A stretch of DNA of 20,640 nucleotides, taken from the NCBI GenBank assembly GCA_964599885.1, contig CAZRHH010000057.1, positions 1 to 20,640 of the forward strand, in the 5' to 3' direction. The DNA is from CAZRHH01 sp964599885. GTDB taxonomy: Bacteria; Chloroflexota; Dehalococcoidia; DSTF01; JACRBR01. Both the position numbers and the translations under genes were made by a program. Below are positions 13,031-20,640 of this stretch, piece after piece. Numbering within the stretch: the first letter of the stretch is position 1; each line of letters begins with the position of its first letter. Below the pieces are notes generated by a model. That model saw only the letters and a program-made list of their open reading frames with translations, did not search any database and had not been told where the DNA came from.

Positions 13031-14421
13031 CCGCACCAGAAGCGGATTCGCTCAGTGCTCTCAACGCGGTCGTGTCGGACGCTGCGGCTTCGCTCGCGCA
13101 AACATGGGGAGTGGATGGTGCCTTACTGAAGCACTGGATCGAACCCGCAAGTGGCGAGTCGGCCTTCAAGGTACCCGTGTCCATCGCGGAACCCCGACGG
13201 TGGACGCTGCCCGCAATGACGAATGGAGCGATGCCAACCGCTGTCGCATCATCAATGAACCGTAACCATCGCCGCGTCGAGGGCATCTTCTTCACGCCAG
13301 AGCGCACCGCGCTCCGCATGGCGCGAATGGCACCTCGATCCGGGTTGGAAATCTACTTCGACCCGACGGCTGGAATCGGTTCGTTACTGCTCGCGTGCGC
13401 AGCGAGATTGCCTGTTCGCAGGACATTCGCGGACACTTTGCATCTCTGGAACGAACGCCTTGCTGGCTTCGAGCTGAACCAACATCTGGTTACGCTAGCC
13501 AAACTGCGCATATTGTCACTCCTCACCGCTAAAGTTGGTGCGCCATCCAAGATGCCCGTGGAAGAACCGCTGCCTCTCATAAAGGTCGGTGATGCGCTTG
13601 CGGAGTCTTGGCCAGACTGGGACGTCGTCGTGGCAAACCCGCCTTTTTCTCGCTCTGTGGTGGACGGGCGGCTTACTTCACACGCAGCCGTATTCCTAGA
13701 GCGAATCTGCGATGCCCTTCACGGACAACGCGAGGCGATCGTCCTATTGCCGGACGTTATCCGAAGTGGAACGCAGCACGCCGAGTTGCGCCAACGCATC
13801 CGTCGAGATTTGCGGATTACGTGGGGCGCGCACCTCGGCCGCATTTGGACCGATGCCGACATTGATGTGTTCATGATGCGACTCGCGGCGAATGGGCGAC
13901 AGCAAGTGGGATGGTGGGGAGACGTTCCATTCTTCGGTGACCCGGTCGAGCGGCGTCGGCTGAATAGGGCTATATCGGGCGTCACGTTAGGCGAACTGTT
14001 CAGTGTTTCGGTTGGGGCCATCGTCCCTCACCGGCACGTCCCGGCCAAGAAGGATGTTGTCTATCCATTCGTGAGAGCCTCTGACCTGCACGCAACCGTT
14101 CATCCCTCAAGACTACAAACAATGAGATGTAGTCCGTCACAAACAGCAACAGGCCCGTTCTTGGCCGTCGCGAGAACATCATCGCCTAACGACTCGACAC
14201 GAATAGTTGCGAACATCGCGCCATTCGCGAAGCAGTTCGCAGTCGAAAATCACGTGCTCGTCATCAGTGGTCGCCCACTGGAGGAACTGCGCGCGTTGAA
14301 GACTCGGCTGGAATCGTCAGCTATTCGGGAACTCTTGGACAAGAGGATCGGCTGCAGGCACATCACAGTGGGTGCTCTGAAAGACTTGCCCGTTCGGGCA
14401 CGTCGCCGAAAGTCTAAATAG
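13027..14421 (+). CDS. N6-adenine DNA methyltransferase with specificity-like C-terminus
   Basis: This encodes a 464-residue HsdM/type IIG-like methyltransferase. Motif I is DPTAGIGSLLL (112-122) and motif IV NPPF (204-207), in the order of the gamma/alpha classes. The segment GIFFTPERTALRMA just before is typical of HsdM-type N-terminal joins. The last 140 residues (LGELFSVSVGAIVPHRHVPA, VVYPFVRASDLHATVH, LKDLPVR) resemble an HsdS-type target-recognition half, so modification and specificity may be fused. GTG at 13027 overlaps the MBL stop (GTGA). There is no HsdR or other restriction gene, so protection from, or control of, the MBL protein is a plausible role. The GHKL-to-methyltransferase genes look somewhat lower in GC than their neighbours. 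Confidence 0.9.
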   Translation: MTAPEADSLSALNAVVSDAAASLAQTWGVDGALLKHWIEPASGESAFKVPVSIAEPRRWTLPAMTNGAMPTAVASSMNRNHRRVEGIFFTPERTALRMARMAPRSGLEIYFDPTAGIGSLLLACAARLPVRRTFADTLHLWNERLAGFELNQHLVTLAKLRILSLLTAKVGAPSKMPVEEPLPLIKVGDALAESWPDWDVVVANPPFSRSVVDGRLTSHAAVFLERICDALHGQREAIVLLPDVIRSGTQHAELRQRIRRDLRITWGAHLGRIWTDADIDVFMMRLAANGRQQVGWWGDVPFFGDPVERRRLNRAISGVTLGELFSVSVGAIVPHRHVPAKKDVVYPFVRASDLHATVHPSRLQTMRCSPSQTATGPFLAVARTSSPNDSTRIVANIAPFAKQFAVENHVLVISGRPLEELRALKTRLESSAIRELLDKRIGCRHITVGALKDLPVRARRRKSK

Positions 14422-14791
14422 GAGCGCGTACGGCTGTGCTGATCGCACGACGCCCGCCATTGAGCCGCGCACACAAGACAGTAAAGATCGTAAATGGTAG
14501 GCGAGGTTGCCCGGATAACTGAGCTCGAGGAGTTCTCACGCGGAGGTTGTGTCTGACGTGAAAGCAGATTGATTCCGGCGCTTAGTCTGACAATAGCCCG
14601 AAGAATGCTGCCGAGAGCGACGTTGGTCGGTTGACACGATGAAGTCTTAGTGTTCGCTCGTAGGCGATGGTCGGAGGGCTGCCTCACCGGGGTCGGCGAA
14701 GGGGATCGCAAAGCGGAACCTGTGCTAACAACGGTCCCGTCTCGCCTCACCATAGCCACATGGCCTACACTCACCTTCTAAGAGGACTGCA
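14422..14791. other. Non-coding gap at the end of the cassette
   Basis: About 370 bases with no coding frame that I trust. A lone TTGACA near 14630 has no good -10 at proper spacing, so I do not call a promoter. AGAGGA near 14782 is the ribosome binding site of the next gene. No repeat or clear terminator was seen. Confidence 0.5.
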
Positions 14792-15199
14792 GTGGATCAA
14801 GCGATGCCGAGCGAACGTGTCCAGCGCCAGATCGACCGCCTCCTTGACGAGGCTGAAGCCGCAGTTGCCGCCAACGACTGGGCGCGGGTGCGCGAGCTTG
14901 CGCAGGATGTCCTTTCGGCCGACCCGACGAATTCTGACGCTCTCGGGTTCGCGTCGATGGCGGCGCGTCGGTTGGAGAATGCCCCCGGCGACGCGCGAGC
15001 CGGAACATCCTCCGACGTCATACCGCCGGCGTCTCAGCCGGTACCCCTCCCGCCATCCTTCGCCTCCGGCCGCTATACCGTGCAGTCATTCCTGGGCGAG
15101 GGCGCCAAGAAGCGCGTCTATCTCGCGCACGATACGAAGCTCGCCCGGGATGTGGCTTTCGCGCTGATTAAGACCGAGCGGACCGGGCATGTGAGTTAG
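14792..15199 (+). pseudogene. 5' fragment of a Ser/Thr protein kinase
   Basis: A 135-residue product with a helical, TPR-like N-terminus (RLLDEAEAAVAANDWARVRE). A Pro-rich linker follows, then the very start of a Hanks-type kinase domain: the Gly-loop LGEGAKKRVY (101-110) and the ATP-binding Lys127 in FALIKTE. The frame then ends within eight residues (RTGHVS). The catalytic loop, DFG and all later kinase parts are absent, so no kinase activity is possible. GTG at 14792 with AGAGGA upstream appears to be the native start. Full homologues continue for several hundred residues. The break lies about 60 bases before the transporter gene, suggesting a deletion or insertion at that point. Confidence 0.82.
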
Positions 15200-15220
15200 C
15201 GAGATCCCGCCGGGCGGTGG

Positions 15221-15232
15221 CCAATCGATTGG
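15221..15232. promoter_or_regulatory. Perfect 12-bp palindrome over the first arc-operon ribosome binding site
   Basis: CCAATCGATTGG ends within the GGAG at 15231-15234 that serves the ATG at 15244. A protein bound here, or an RNA fold, could block translation or transcription of the operon. A 12-bp palindrome can occur by chance. Confidence 0.3.
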
Positions 15233-15243
15233 AGCGTTGATCC

Positions 15244-16791
15244 ATGAGCGACACCAGAACTGCGAACGGGCAAGTCGCCGCACGACGACTCAAATTCCCA
15301 ACCGCATTGACCGTGCTCGCCATCGTGCTCCTGGCGGTTTGGGTCGCGTCGTTCCTAATCCCCTCGGGCGTGTATGAGGTCGACCCGGAAACGGGCGGTC
15401 CAATCCCGGGTACCTACAGCGAGCTTCCCTCCTGCGACGACGCCGCGCCTGACGCGCTGTGTGTGAACAAGTCGCTCGTGAATCAGTTCAAGAAACTCTG
15501 GGACGCGCCTCCGAGCGGACTGTACGGGATCGAGAACGAGAATGGCTTCGTCGGAGGCGATGAATCCGGCTTCCTCTATGGATCGGCCAACATCTTCCTG
15601 TTCGTTCTGGCCATTGGCGCGTTCGTGACCGTCACGATGAAGACCGGCGCCATTGAAACAGGCATCGGTCGCTTGGCGACGCGATTTCGTCACAGCCCAT
15701 CAATCCTTGTCGCTGTGTTGATGACCGTATTCGCCCTTGGCGGCACGACCTACGGGATGTGGGAAGAGACGCTGGGGTTCTTTGCGCTGCTCGTACCTCT
15801 GGCGCTAGCGCTCAAGTACGACCGTTTGGTGGCCGTTTCCATCATTCTCCTCGGCGCAGGCACCGGGGTGCTCGCGTCCACGGTAAATCCGTTCGCGACG
15901 GGCGTCGCGTCTGATGCGGCAGGGATCGGTATCACCGAAGGGATCGGCCTCCGGATCGCGATGTGGCTTGTGTTGGTGCCTGTCGCCATTGGATACGTCC
16001 TCTGGTACGGATCGCGCGTGCGCAAAGACCCATCCAAGTCCTTGATGCCGTCTTCCGAGTCGGAGACAGCTGCAGCAAACGTCGTTGACGTCCCGGCCCT
16101 GTCACTCCGGCAGCAACTCGTGCTGGGGATCTTCTTTGGGGCTTTTGTGGTGATGATCTACGGATTCGTGCCCTGGAACGACGTCTGGGACACGGTATTC
16201 AACGCGAGCTTTCCTCTAAAGACGTTCGACAGCTTCTACTTCGCAGAAGCATCCGTATTGTTCATTGTCGCTGCGGTCATCATCGGGGTTGTCGGAGGAT
16301 TGGGAGAGGAAGGAACCGTAACGACGATGGTAACGGGTGCCTCCGAGTTCCTCGGCGCCGCGTTGGTCATCGTTCTCGCCCGCGCGACGACCGTGGTCAT
16401 GAAGAATACGTACGTCACCGACACAATCCTGCACTGGATGGAAGACGCCGTTTCTGGCACGTCGAACGTGGTGTTTGCGGAACTGGCCTGGATTGTGAAT
16501 TTACCGCTGGCGTTCCTCATTCCGTCCTCGTCGGGCCACGCGGCGCTGGTGATGCCGATTCTCGCGCCGCTCAGTCTCTTCGCGGAAGTGGATCAGTCAT
16601 TGAGCGTTACGGCGTACCAGTGCGCGTCGGGATTCGTCAATTACATCACGCCGACGTCAGCCGTGGTCATGGGTGGCCTGACTCTCGCCAAGGTTGGCTA
16701 CGGCCAGTATTTGCGTTTCGTCCTGCCATTCATGGTGATTGTCTTCATCATCATCAGCATCTTCATGGCAATCGGCGTAGCACTGGGGTAA
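15244..16791 (+). CDS. YfcC/ArcD-family transporter, likely arginine/ornithine exchanger
   Basis: This encodes a 515-residue inner-membrane protein with about a dozen hydrophobic segments: LTVLAIVLLAVWVASFLIP near residue 20, FLFVLAIGAFVTVTM near 117, and the last from FVLPFMVIVFIIISIF. Family signatures include GGTTYGMWEETLGFFALLVP and GAGTGVLASTVNPFATGVAS, plus PSSSGHAALVMPILAPL near the end. The large loop after the first segment holds two Cys (LPSCDDAAPDALC). YfcC/ArcD-type carriers found with arc genes bring in arginine and export ornithine. The arcC start follows its stop after five bases, so co-expression is clear. Direct substrate evidence is lacking; other YfcC members are linked to other carboxylates or amino acids. 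Confidence 0.88.
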   Translation: MSDTRTANGQVAARRLKFPTALTVLAIVLLAVWVASFLIPSGVYEVDPETGGPIPGTYSELPSCDDAAPDALCVNKSLVNQFKKLWDAPPSGLYGIENENGFVGGDESGFLYGSANIFLFVLAIGAFVTVTMKTGAIETGIGRLATRFRHSPSILVAVLMTVFALGGTTYGMWEETLGFFALLVPLALALKYDRLVAVSIILLGAGTGVLASTVNPFATGVASDAAGIGITEGIGLRIAMWLVLVPVAIGYVLWYGSRVRKDPSKSLMPSSESETAAANVVDVPALSLRQQLVLGIFFGAFVVMIYGFVPWNDVWDTVFNASFPLKTFDSFYFAEASVLFIVAAVIIGVVGGLGEEGTVTTMVTGASEFLGAALVIVLARATTVVMKNTYVTDTILHWMEDAVSGTSNVVFAELAWIVNLPLAFLIPSSSGHAALVMPILAPLSLFAEVDQSLSVTAYQCASGFVNYITPTSAVVMGGLTLAKVGYGQYLRFVLPFMVIVFIIISIFMAIGVALG

Positions 16792-16796
16792 CGAAA

Positions 16797-17756
16797 GTGC
16801 GTGTGGTTGTCGCAATTGGCGGGAACGCGCTGCTGAGACGCGGTGATCAAATGACGGCCGAGAAGCAGCGTGAGAACGTTCGCATGGCCTGCGCGGAACT
16901 CGCGCCAGTCGCCGGCGGCAACGAGCTCGTAGTGTGTCACGGGAATGGGCCTCAGGTGGGGCTTCTCGCACTCCAATCGGCCGCGTACGAGAGGGAAGCG
17001 CACCTTCCGAGTTACCCGCTCGACGTGCTCGGCGCCCAGACACAGGGGATGATCGGGTATCTGTTGGAGCTCGAGCTCGGCAACCGGCTGCCCTTCGACC
17101 GGCCGCTCGCCACCGTCCTCACCATGATCGAGGTCGATCCTGAAGATCCCGCCTTCAGGGACCCGGCCAAGTTCATTGGACCTCTCTATGCGAAGGACGA
17201 AGCCGACGCACTCGCAAGCGAGAAGGGATGGATCTTCAAGCGTGACTCTGATGCGTATCGGCGAGTCGTGCCTTCTCCCCGCCCGTTGCGGATTTTCGAG
17301 TTGCGCCAAATCGAATGGCTGCTCGAGAAGGGATGCGTCGTCATCTGCGGCGGCGGTGGCGGAATTCCCACGATGTACCTGCCGGGGCGGCAGCTCGTCG
17401 GTGTTGAGGCGGTAATCGACAAAGACCATGCCAGCGGCCTCCTCGCCCAGGACATCAAAGCGGACTGGTTTGTCATGGCGACTGACGTGGACGCGGTCTA
17501 CGTGGACTGGGGAAAGCCTACGCAGCGGGCGATCGCCCGCGCGCACCCCGATGCGCTGCTGGAACTCGCCACGGAGTTTCCTCCCGGATCGATGGGTCCG
17601 AAGGTAAACGCTGCGTGCGAGTTCGTGAAGGCGACGGGGAAGACTGCGGCGATCGGCGGACTGTCGGACATCGGTGAGATGCTTGCCGATGAGCGGGGCA
17701 CCATCGTGACTAATCAAGCCCGCGCTGTCGAATTTCGCCAGGCGCGGAGCGCTTGA
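16797..17756 (+). CDS. arcC: Carbamate kinase
   Basis: A 319-residue enzyme of normal length for the family. It transfers the phosphate of carbamoyl phosphate to ADP, giving ATP, CO2 and ammonia, the energy-yielding last step of the arginine deiminase pathway. Motifs: VVVAIGGNALLRRGD at the start, VVCHGNGPQVGLLA, YPLDVLGAQTQGMIGY, VVICGGGGGIP, and VIDKDHASGLLA with MATDVDAVYVDWG. I chose GTG at 16797 because homology begins exactly there; the frame is open much further upstream inside the transporter gene, but that part is out-of-frame reading. The SD is weak (GGGG in ACTGGGGTAACG), suggesting translational coupling to the transporter. Confidence 0.97.
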   Translation: MRVVVAIGGNALLRRGDQMTAEKQRENVRMACAELAPVAGGNELVVCHGNGPQVGLLALQSAAYEREAHLPSYPLDVLGAQTQGMIGYLLELELGNRLPFDRPLATVLTMIEVDPEDPAFRDPAKFIGPLYAKDEADALASEKGWIFKRDSDAYRRVVPSPRPLRIFELRQIEWLLEKGCVVICGGGGGIPTMYLPGRQLVGVEAVIDKDHASGLLAQDIKADWFVMATDVDAVYVDWGKPTQRAIARAHPDALLELATEFPPGSMGPKVNAACEFVKATGKTAAIGGLSDIGEMLADERGTIVTNQARAVEFRQARSA

Positions 17757-17770
17757 GAGGAGGGCACGGA

Positions 17771-18988
17771 ATGGGATTCAGCGTTAACTCGGAAGTCGGA
17801 ACACTCCGCAAGGTCCTGGTGCATCGTCCGGGCTTGGAGCATACGCGTCTGACACCCAGCAACGCTGAAGAGCTGCTGTTCGACGACGTACTCTGGGTCA
17901 AGCAAGCCAAGAACGAACATGACGCGTTCTGCGAGGTGATGCGGGAGCGCGGGGTGGAGGTGTTCGAGGTTGAAGCCTTGCTGGCAGATGTGTTGGGGAT
18001 TCCAGCCGGACGCGAGTGGATCACGGCCCATGCGCTCAACGAGCGAATGGTCGGCGTGCTCGGCGCCGTGCGGGCGCGTGAATGGATAGCGCAGGCTTCT
18101 CCAATGGAGGTCGCCGACTTTCTCATCGGCGGCATCACCCCCAAGGATGTGGAAGGGGGTCGGCAGCTGTTCGGCGCATTCGAGCCGACGGACATGCTTG
18201 TTCCTCCTCTCCCGAACTTCATCTTTCAACGCGATCCGTCTTGCTGGATCTACGGCGGTGTGACACTCAATCCCATGGCGAAACCGGCGCGCCGGCCCGA
18301 GACGATGTACCTCGAAGCGATCTATAGCTTTCACCCGATGTTCACCGCCGAAGGGGGCGTGAGAGTGTGGTTCGGTGGCGTCGACGAAGATTGGGGACGG
18401 GCGGGTGTCGAAGGCGGTGACGTTGAAACCATCGGCAACGGGGCGGTCATGATCGGCATGGGCGAGCGAACGACGCCGCAGGCCGTTTTGCTGATCGCCC
18501 GCGCGCTGTTCGAAGCAGCCGCGGCGAACCTCGTGATCGCTGTGCACTTGCCAAAGTCACGGTCGTACATGCATCTCGACACGGTAATGACGATGGTAGA
18601 CCGGGACATGATCCTCGCGTTCCCAGGAGTAGTGGATATGGCTCGGGTGTGGAACATTCGCCCGGGCGACACGCCGGCCGCTCTGGTCATCGAGGAAGAC
18701 GCGGGCGGCATGGTCAGCGCGATGAAGAAGGCGCTCGGCCTCTCGGATATTCGCGTCATCACCACCGGCGGAGACGAGTTCGAGGCAGAGCGCGAGCAAT
18801 GGGATGACGGTAACAACCTGGTTGCGCTTCAGCCCGGTGTCGTCGTCGCCTACGAGCGAAACACCTGGACGAACACGAAGCTTCGTAAGGCGGGCATAGA
18901 GGTCATCACCATCGAGGGCTTTGAGCTGGGCCGGGGCCGGGGTGGGTCGCACTGCATGACCTGCCCGATCGAGCGCGACGCAATCTAA
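17771..18988 (+). CDS. arcA: Arginine deiminase
   Basis: A 405-residue cytosolic enzyme that hydrolyses arginine to citrulline and ammonia. The guanidine-modifying fold is clear from GTLRKVLVHRPG near the start, FQRDPS with the substrate-binding Asp, VEGGDVE, HLDTVMTMVD with the active-site His, and the terminal GGSHCMTCPIERD with nucleophile Cys395. Length and motif order match the family (about 405-420 residues). ATG at 17771 follows GAGGAGGG at ideal spacing. It lies 14 bases after arcC and is followed by arcB, so the whole pathway is in one transcript. Confidence 0.97.
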   Translation: MGFSVNSEVGTLRKVLVHRPGLEHTRLTPSNAEELLFDDVLWVKQAKNEHDAFCEVMRERGVEVFEVEALLADVLGIPAGREWITAHALNERMVGVLGAVRAREWIAQASPMEVADFLIGGITPKDVEGGRQLFGAFEPTDMLVPPLPNFIFQRDPSCWIYGGVTLNPMAKPARRPETMYLEAIYSFHPMFTAEGGVRVWFGGVDEDWGRAGVEGGDVETIGNGAVMIGMGERTTPQAVLLIARALFEAAAANLVIAVHLPKSRSYMHLDTVMTMVDRDMILAFPGVVDMARVWNIRPGDTPAALVIEEDAGGMVSAMKKALGLSDIRVITTGGDEFEAEREQWDDGNNLVALQPGVVVAYERNTWTNTKLRKAGIEVITIEGFELGRGRGGSHCMTCPIERDAI

Positions 18989-19016
18989 CACTCGCGTTGG
19001 GACGGGAGTCTTTGTC

Positions 19017-20018
19017 ATGGCCAACAACCTTCGCAACCGCAGCTTCTTGAAGGAGATCGATTTCACGGCGGGAGAATTCAGATTTCTCCTACGGCTCGCC
19101 TCCGCGCTGAAGATTGCGAAGTATGCCGGGACCGAGATGCGCCGGCTCGATGGGAAAGAGATCGCTCTGATTTTCGAGAAGACCTCGACCCGCACGAGGT
19201 CGTCGTTCGAGGTATCAGCGTTCGACCAGGGCGCGCACGTCACGTACCTCGATCCGTCCGGTTCGCAGATCGGCCACAAGGAGTCCATTGCCGACACCGC
19301 GCGCGTGCTTGGCCGCATGTATGACGCCATCGAATTCCGCGGCAGCCGGCAGGACGATGTCGAAGAGCTTGCCAGGTACGCCGGAGTTCCGGTCTACAAC
19401 GGACTGACGGACGAGTGGCACCCGACTCAGATGCTGGCCGATTTCCTAACGATGGGAGAGGCGAGTGGCAAGCCGTACGACGCGATCTCCTACTGTTACT
19501 TGGGAGACTGCAGGTTCAACATGGCCCGCTCGCTCCTTGTAACCGGGGCGCTTCTTGGAAGCGATGTACGTCTCTGCGGGCCGAAGGAACTGTGGCCACC
19601 CGATGACGTACAAGTCGTGGCGAGAGGCCTTGCGAAGGAAAGCGGCGCCGACGTGAAGATTACGGACGACCCAGCAGAGGCCCTAAAGGGCGTTGACTTC
19701 GTTCATACGGATGTATGGGTATCGATGGGAGAGCCGAAGGATGTGTGGACGGACCGCGTACGCCAATTGGCGCCGTATCAGGTTAACGCAGAGGCGATGA
19801 GCCAGGCGGGGAATCGGAAGGTCAAGTTCATGCACCCTCTGCCGGCGTTCCATGACAAGAAGACGGCGGTCGGGAAAGACATCATGGAGCACACGGGCCT
19901 AAGCGAAGGTCTGGAGGTCACCGACGCTGTATTCAACTCACCGGCGAACATCGCCTTCGATCAGGCGGAAAACCGCCTGCACACGATTAAGGCGATTCTC
20001 GTCGCGACGCTTGGTTAG
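19017..20018 (+). CDS. arcB: Ornithine carbamoyltransferase, catabolic, with Pro at the active-site Cys position
   Basis: This encodes a 333-residue enzyme. In the arginine deiminase pathway it converts citrulline and phosphate to ornithine and carbamoyl phosphate. It has the carbamoyl-phosphate motif STRTR (57-61), DPSGSQIGHKES, HPTQ, and the ornithine-type SMG loop (DVWVSMGEP, near 236). The signature that should read HCLP is HPLP (273-276): Pro274 replaces the Cys that contacts ornithine, and CCT differs from either Cys codon at two bases. GDCRFNMARSL also departs from the usual GDxRNN. Context and the SMG loop still favour ornithine carbamoyltransferase. Reduced activity or another carbamoyl acceptor is possible. 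ATG at 19017 follows GGGAG; arcA ends 28 bases before. Confidence 0.93.
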   Translation: MANNLRNRSFLKEIDFTAGEFRFLLRLASALKIAKYAGTEMRRLDGKEIALIFEKTSTRTRSSFEVSAFDQGAHVTYLDPSGSQIGHKESIADTARVLGRMYDAIEFRGSRQDDVEELARYAGVPVYNGLTDEWHPTQMLADFLTMGEASGKPYDAISYCYLGDCRFNMARSLLVTGALLGSDVRLCGPKELWPPDDVQVVARGLAKESGADVKITDDPAEALKGVDFVHTDVWVSMGEPKDVWTDRVRQLAPYQVNAEAMSQAGNRKVKFMHPLPAFHDKKTAVGKDIMEHTGLSEGLEVTDAVFNSPANIAFDQAENRLHTIKAILVATLG

Positions 20019-20026
20019 GAGGCATC

Positions 20027-20254
20027 TTGTCAGGGCACACAGAGGAGCACAGGATCGACTGGAAGATGAATCGGGACGCCAGCGCGACGGTGAACTTCGA
20101 CAACGTCAACCCTTTCACGATCGGCTTCTATGGCGGTGCCGGCACGGTCACCGGATCGCGCCACCTGCTGACGTTCGGCGAGCGGCGTGTGCTGATCGAC
20201 AGTGGCCTCTTCCAGGGACTCAAGCAGTTGCGATTGCTCAACTGGGAGCCGTAG
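20027..20254 (+). pseudogene. 5' fragment of an MBL-fold RNA-processing/exonuclease-like protein
   Basis: A 75-residue product. FTIGFYGGAGTVTGSRHLLT then RRVLIDSGLFQG and NWEP match the start of the beta-CASP/MBL family, which normally continues with FPxDP and the HxHxDH metal motif. Here a TAG follows directly after NWEP, and no metal motif or later part appears in any frame, so the protein cannot be active. TTG at 20027 has AGGAGG five bases upstream, a good start, eight bases after the arcB stop. It is the mirror case to the kinase fragment before the operon: both retain only the 5' end. Confidence 0.82.
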
Positions 20255-20383
20255 TCCAACGGCCATCGAGGAGCGAGCGAGCATAAACACTTTTCGGCCG
20301 CGATCTTTGTGACCTTCGGCTCTGGAAACCCGCGCGCGACAGGTGTAGGATCGCAGAAGAGCCCATAACGAGGAGGCGCATGC

Positions 20384-20640
20384 ATGCACGCGATCTTGCT
20401 CCCGGCCAGCCGCATCACTCGTCTGCTCAACTCGTATCGTCATCCGGACCAGGCGGCGATCGTGGCCCGCCTGCCGTTCGCCGGACGGCGTGTGCCCATA
20501 CGGGCGTTTTGGCGTCACCAAGACATCGAACCGCGGCGGATGTTCGAGCACGCCACATCGCAGGCGGCGCTGGCGCTATCGGCCGGCGGCCGCACGGCGA
20601 CGCACGCCGCGAGCGCAGTGATCGCCCGTGCGCCCCGCAG
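20384..20640 (+). CDS. Start of an unknown gene, cut by the window edge
   Basis: ATG at 20384 has AGGAGG at 20371-20376, seven bases upstream. The frame stays open for 85 codons to the end of the window with high GC in third positions. The product starts MHAILLPASRITRLLN and is rich in Arg and Ala; it has no signal peptide or motif I recognise. An alternative ATG at 20380 opens another frame that is poorer in codon use. A possible promoter (TGGAAA, 17 bases, TAGGAT) lies near 20322-20350, weakly supported. Gap 20255-20383 otherwise holds nothing clear. Confidence 0.6.
   Translation, partial: MHAILLPASRITRLLNSYRHPDQAAIVARLPFAGRRVPIRAFWRHQDIEPRRMFEHATSQAALALSAGGRTATHAASAVIARAPR

Noticed and set aside
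14625..14665. Promoter at TTGACA near 14630
   Set aside because: No recognisable -10 box at 16-18 bases; nothing coding starts close downstream.
16620..16796. Upstream extension of the carbamate kinase reading frame
   Set aside because: These codons overlap the transporter gene and give a His-rich product without family similarity; the carbamate kinase motif begins at 16797.
17714..18547. Long minus-strand frame opposite arcA
   Set aside because: arcA is unambiguous by its catalytic motifs; this is its antisense shadow.
19017..20018. Aspartate carbamoyltransferase, because of HPLP
   Set aside because: The SMG loop, DPSGSQIGHKES and position after arcC and arcA are features of ornithine carbamoyltransferase.

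Overview
The window is high-GC bacterial DNA with SD-type (AGGAGG-like) ribosome binding sites. The mix of genes (a PRPP-synthase/phosphoribosyltransferase/hydrolase cluster, an arginine deiminase operon, and a Ser/Thr kinase with a repeat-like N-terminus) would suit Chloroflexota or Actinobacteriota. This is inference only: there is no rRNA or other phylogenetic marker here.

Layout. (1) About 1-5360 is one end of an integrative, phage-like element. A leftward series encodes a small XRE-type HTH protein, an excisionase/AlpA-like HTH protein, a primase-polymerase/helicase, a repeat-rich spacer, and a ParB-domain DNA methyltransferase followed by small unknown ORFs. A rightward pair encodes an XRE repressor and a tyrosine recombinase that has only its catalytic domain. 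A 138-bp divergent control region with tandem 9-bp repeats lies between the two series. A hairpin terminator and the 3' half of a tRNA gene (a probable attachment site) follow the recombinase. (2) About 5935-8019 (minus) is a 5'-truncated RHS/YD-repeat gene. It has an out-of-frame C-terminal tail and an overlapping small gene in the position of an immunity gene. (3) 8039-10569 (minus) is a tightly overlapping metabolic operon: alpha/beta hydrolase, phosphoribosyltransferase, PRPP synthase, and a small helical protein. (4) 10775-14421 (plus) is a four-gene, fully overlapping cassette: GHKL ATPase, receiver-domain protein, ComEC-like metallo-beta-lactamase protein, and N6-adenine DNA methyltransferase. 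It is the best candidate for an undescribed signalling or defence system. (5) 14792-20254 (plus) is an arginine deiminase operon (YfcC/ArcD-like transporter, arcC, arcA, arcB). It lies between 5' fragments of two unrelated genes, a Ser/Thr kinase and an MBL-fold RNase-like protein. (6) 20384 to the end is the start of an unknown gene.

How the genes work together. The arc operon would import arginine and yield ATP, ornithine, CO2 and ammonia without oxygen. The hydrolase/phosphoribosyltransferase/PRPP-synthase operon suggests nucleotide salvage or a stress role. The rest is accessory DNA with several signs of decay or assembly error: frameshifts in the primase tail, the RHS tail and probably the small left-end ORF, plus truncated RHS, GHKL, kinase and MBL genes. 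The ornithine carbamoyltransferase is otherwise intact but has Pro in place of the near-universal active-site Cys.
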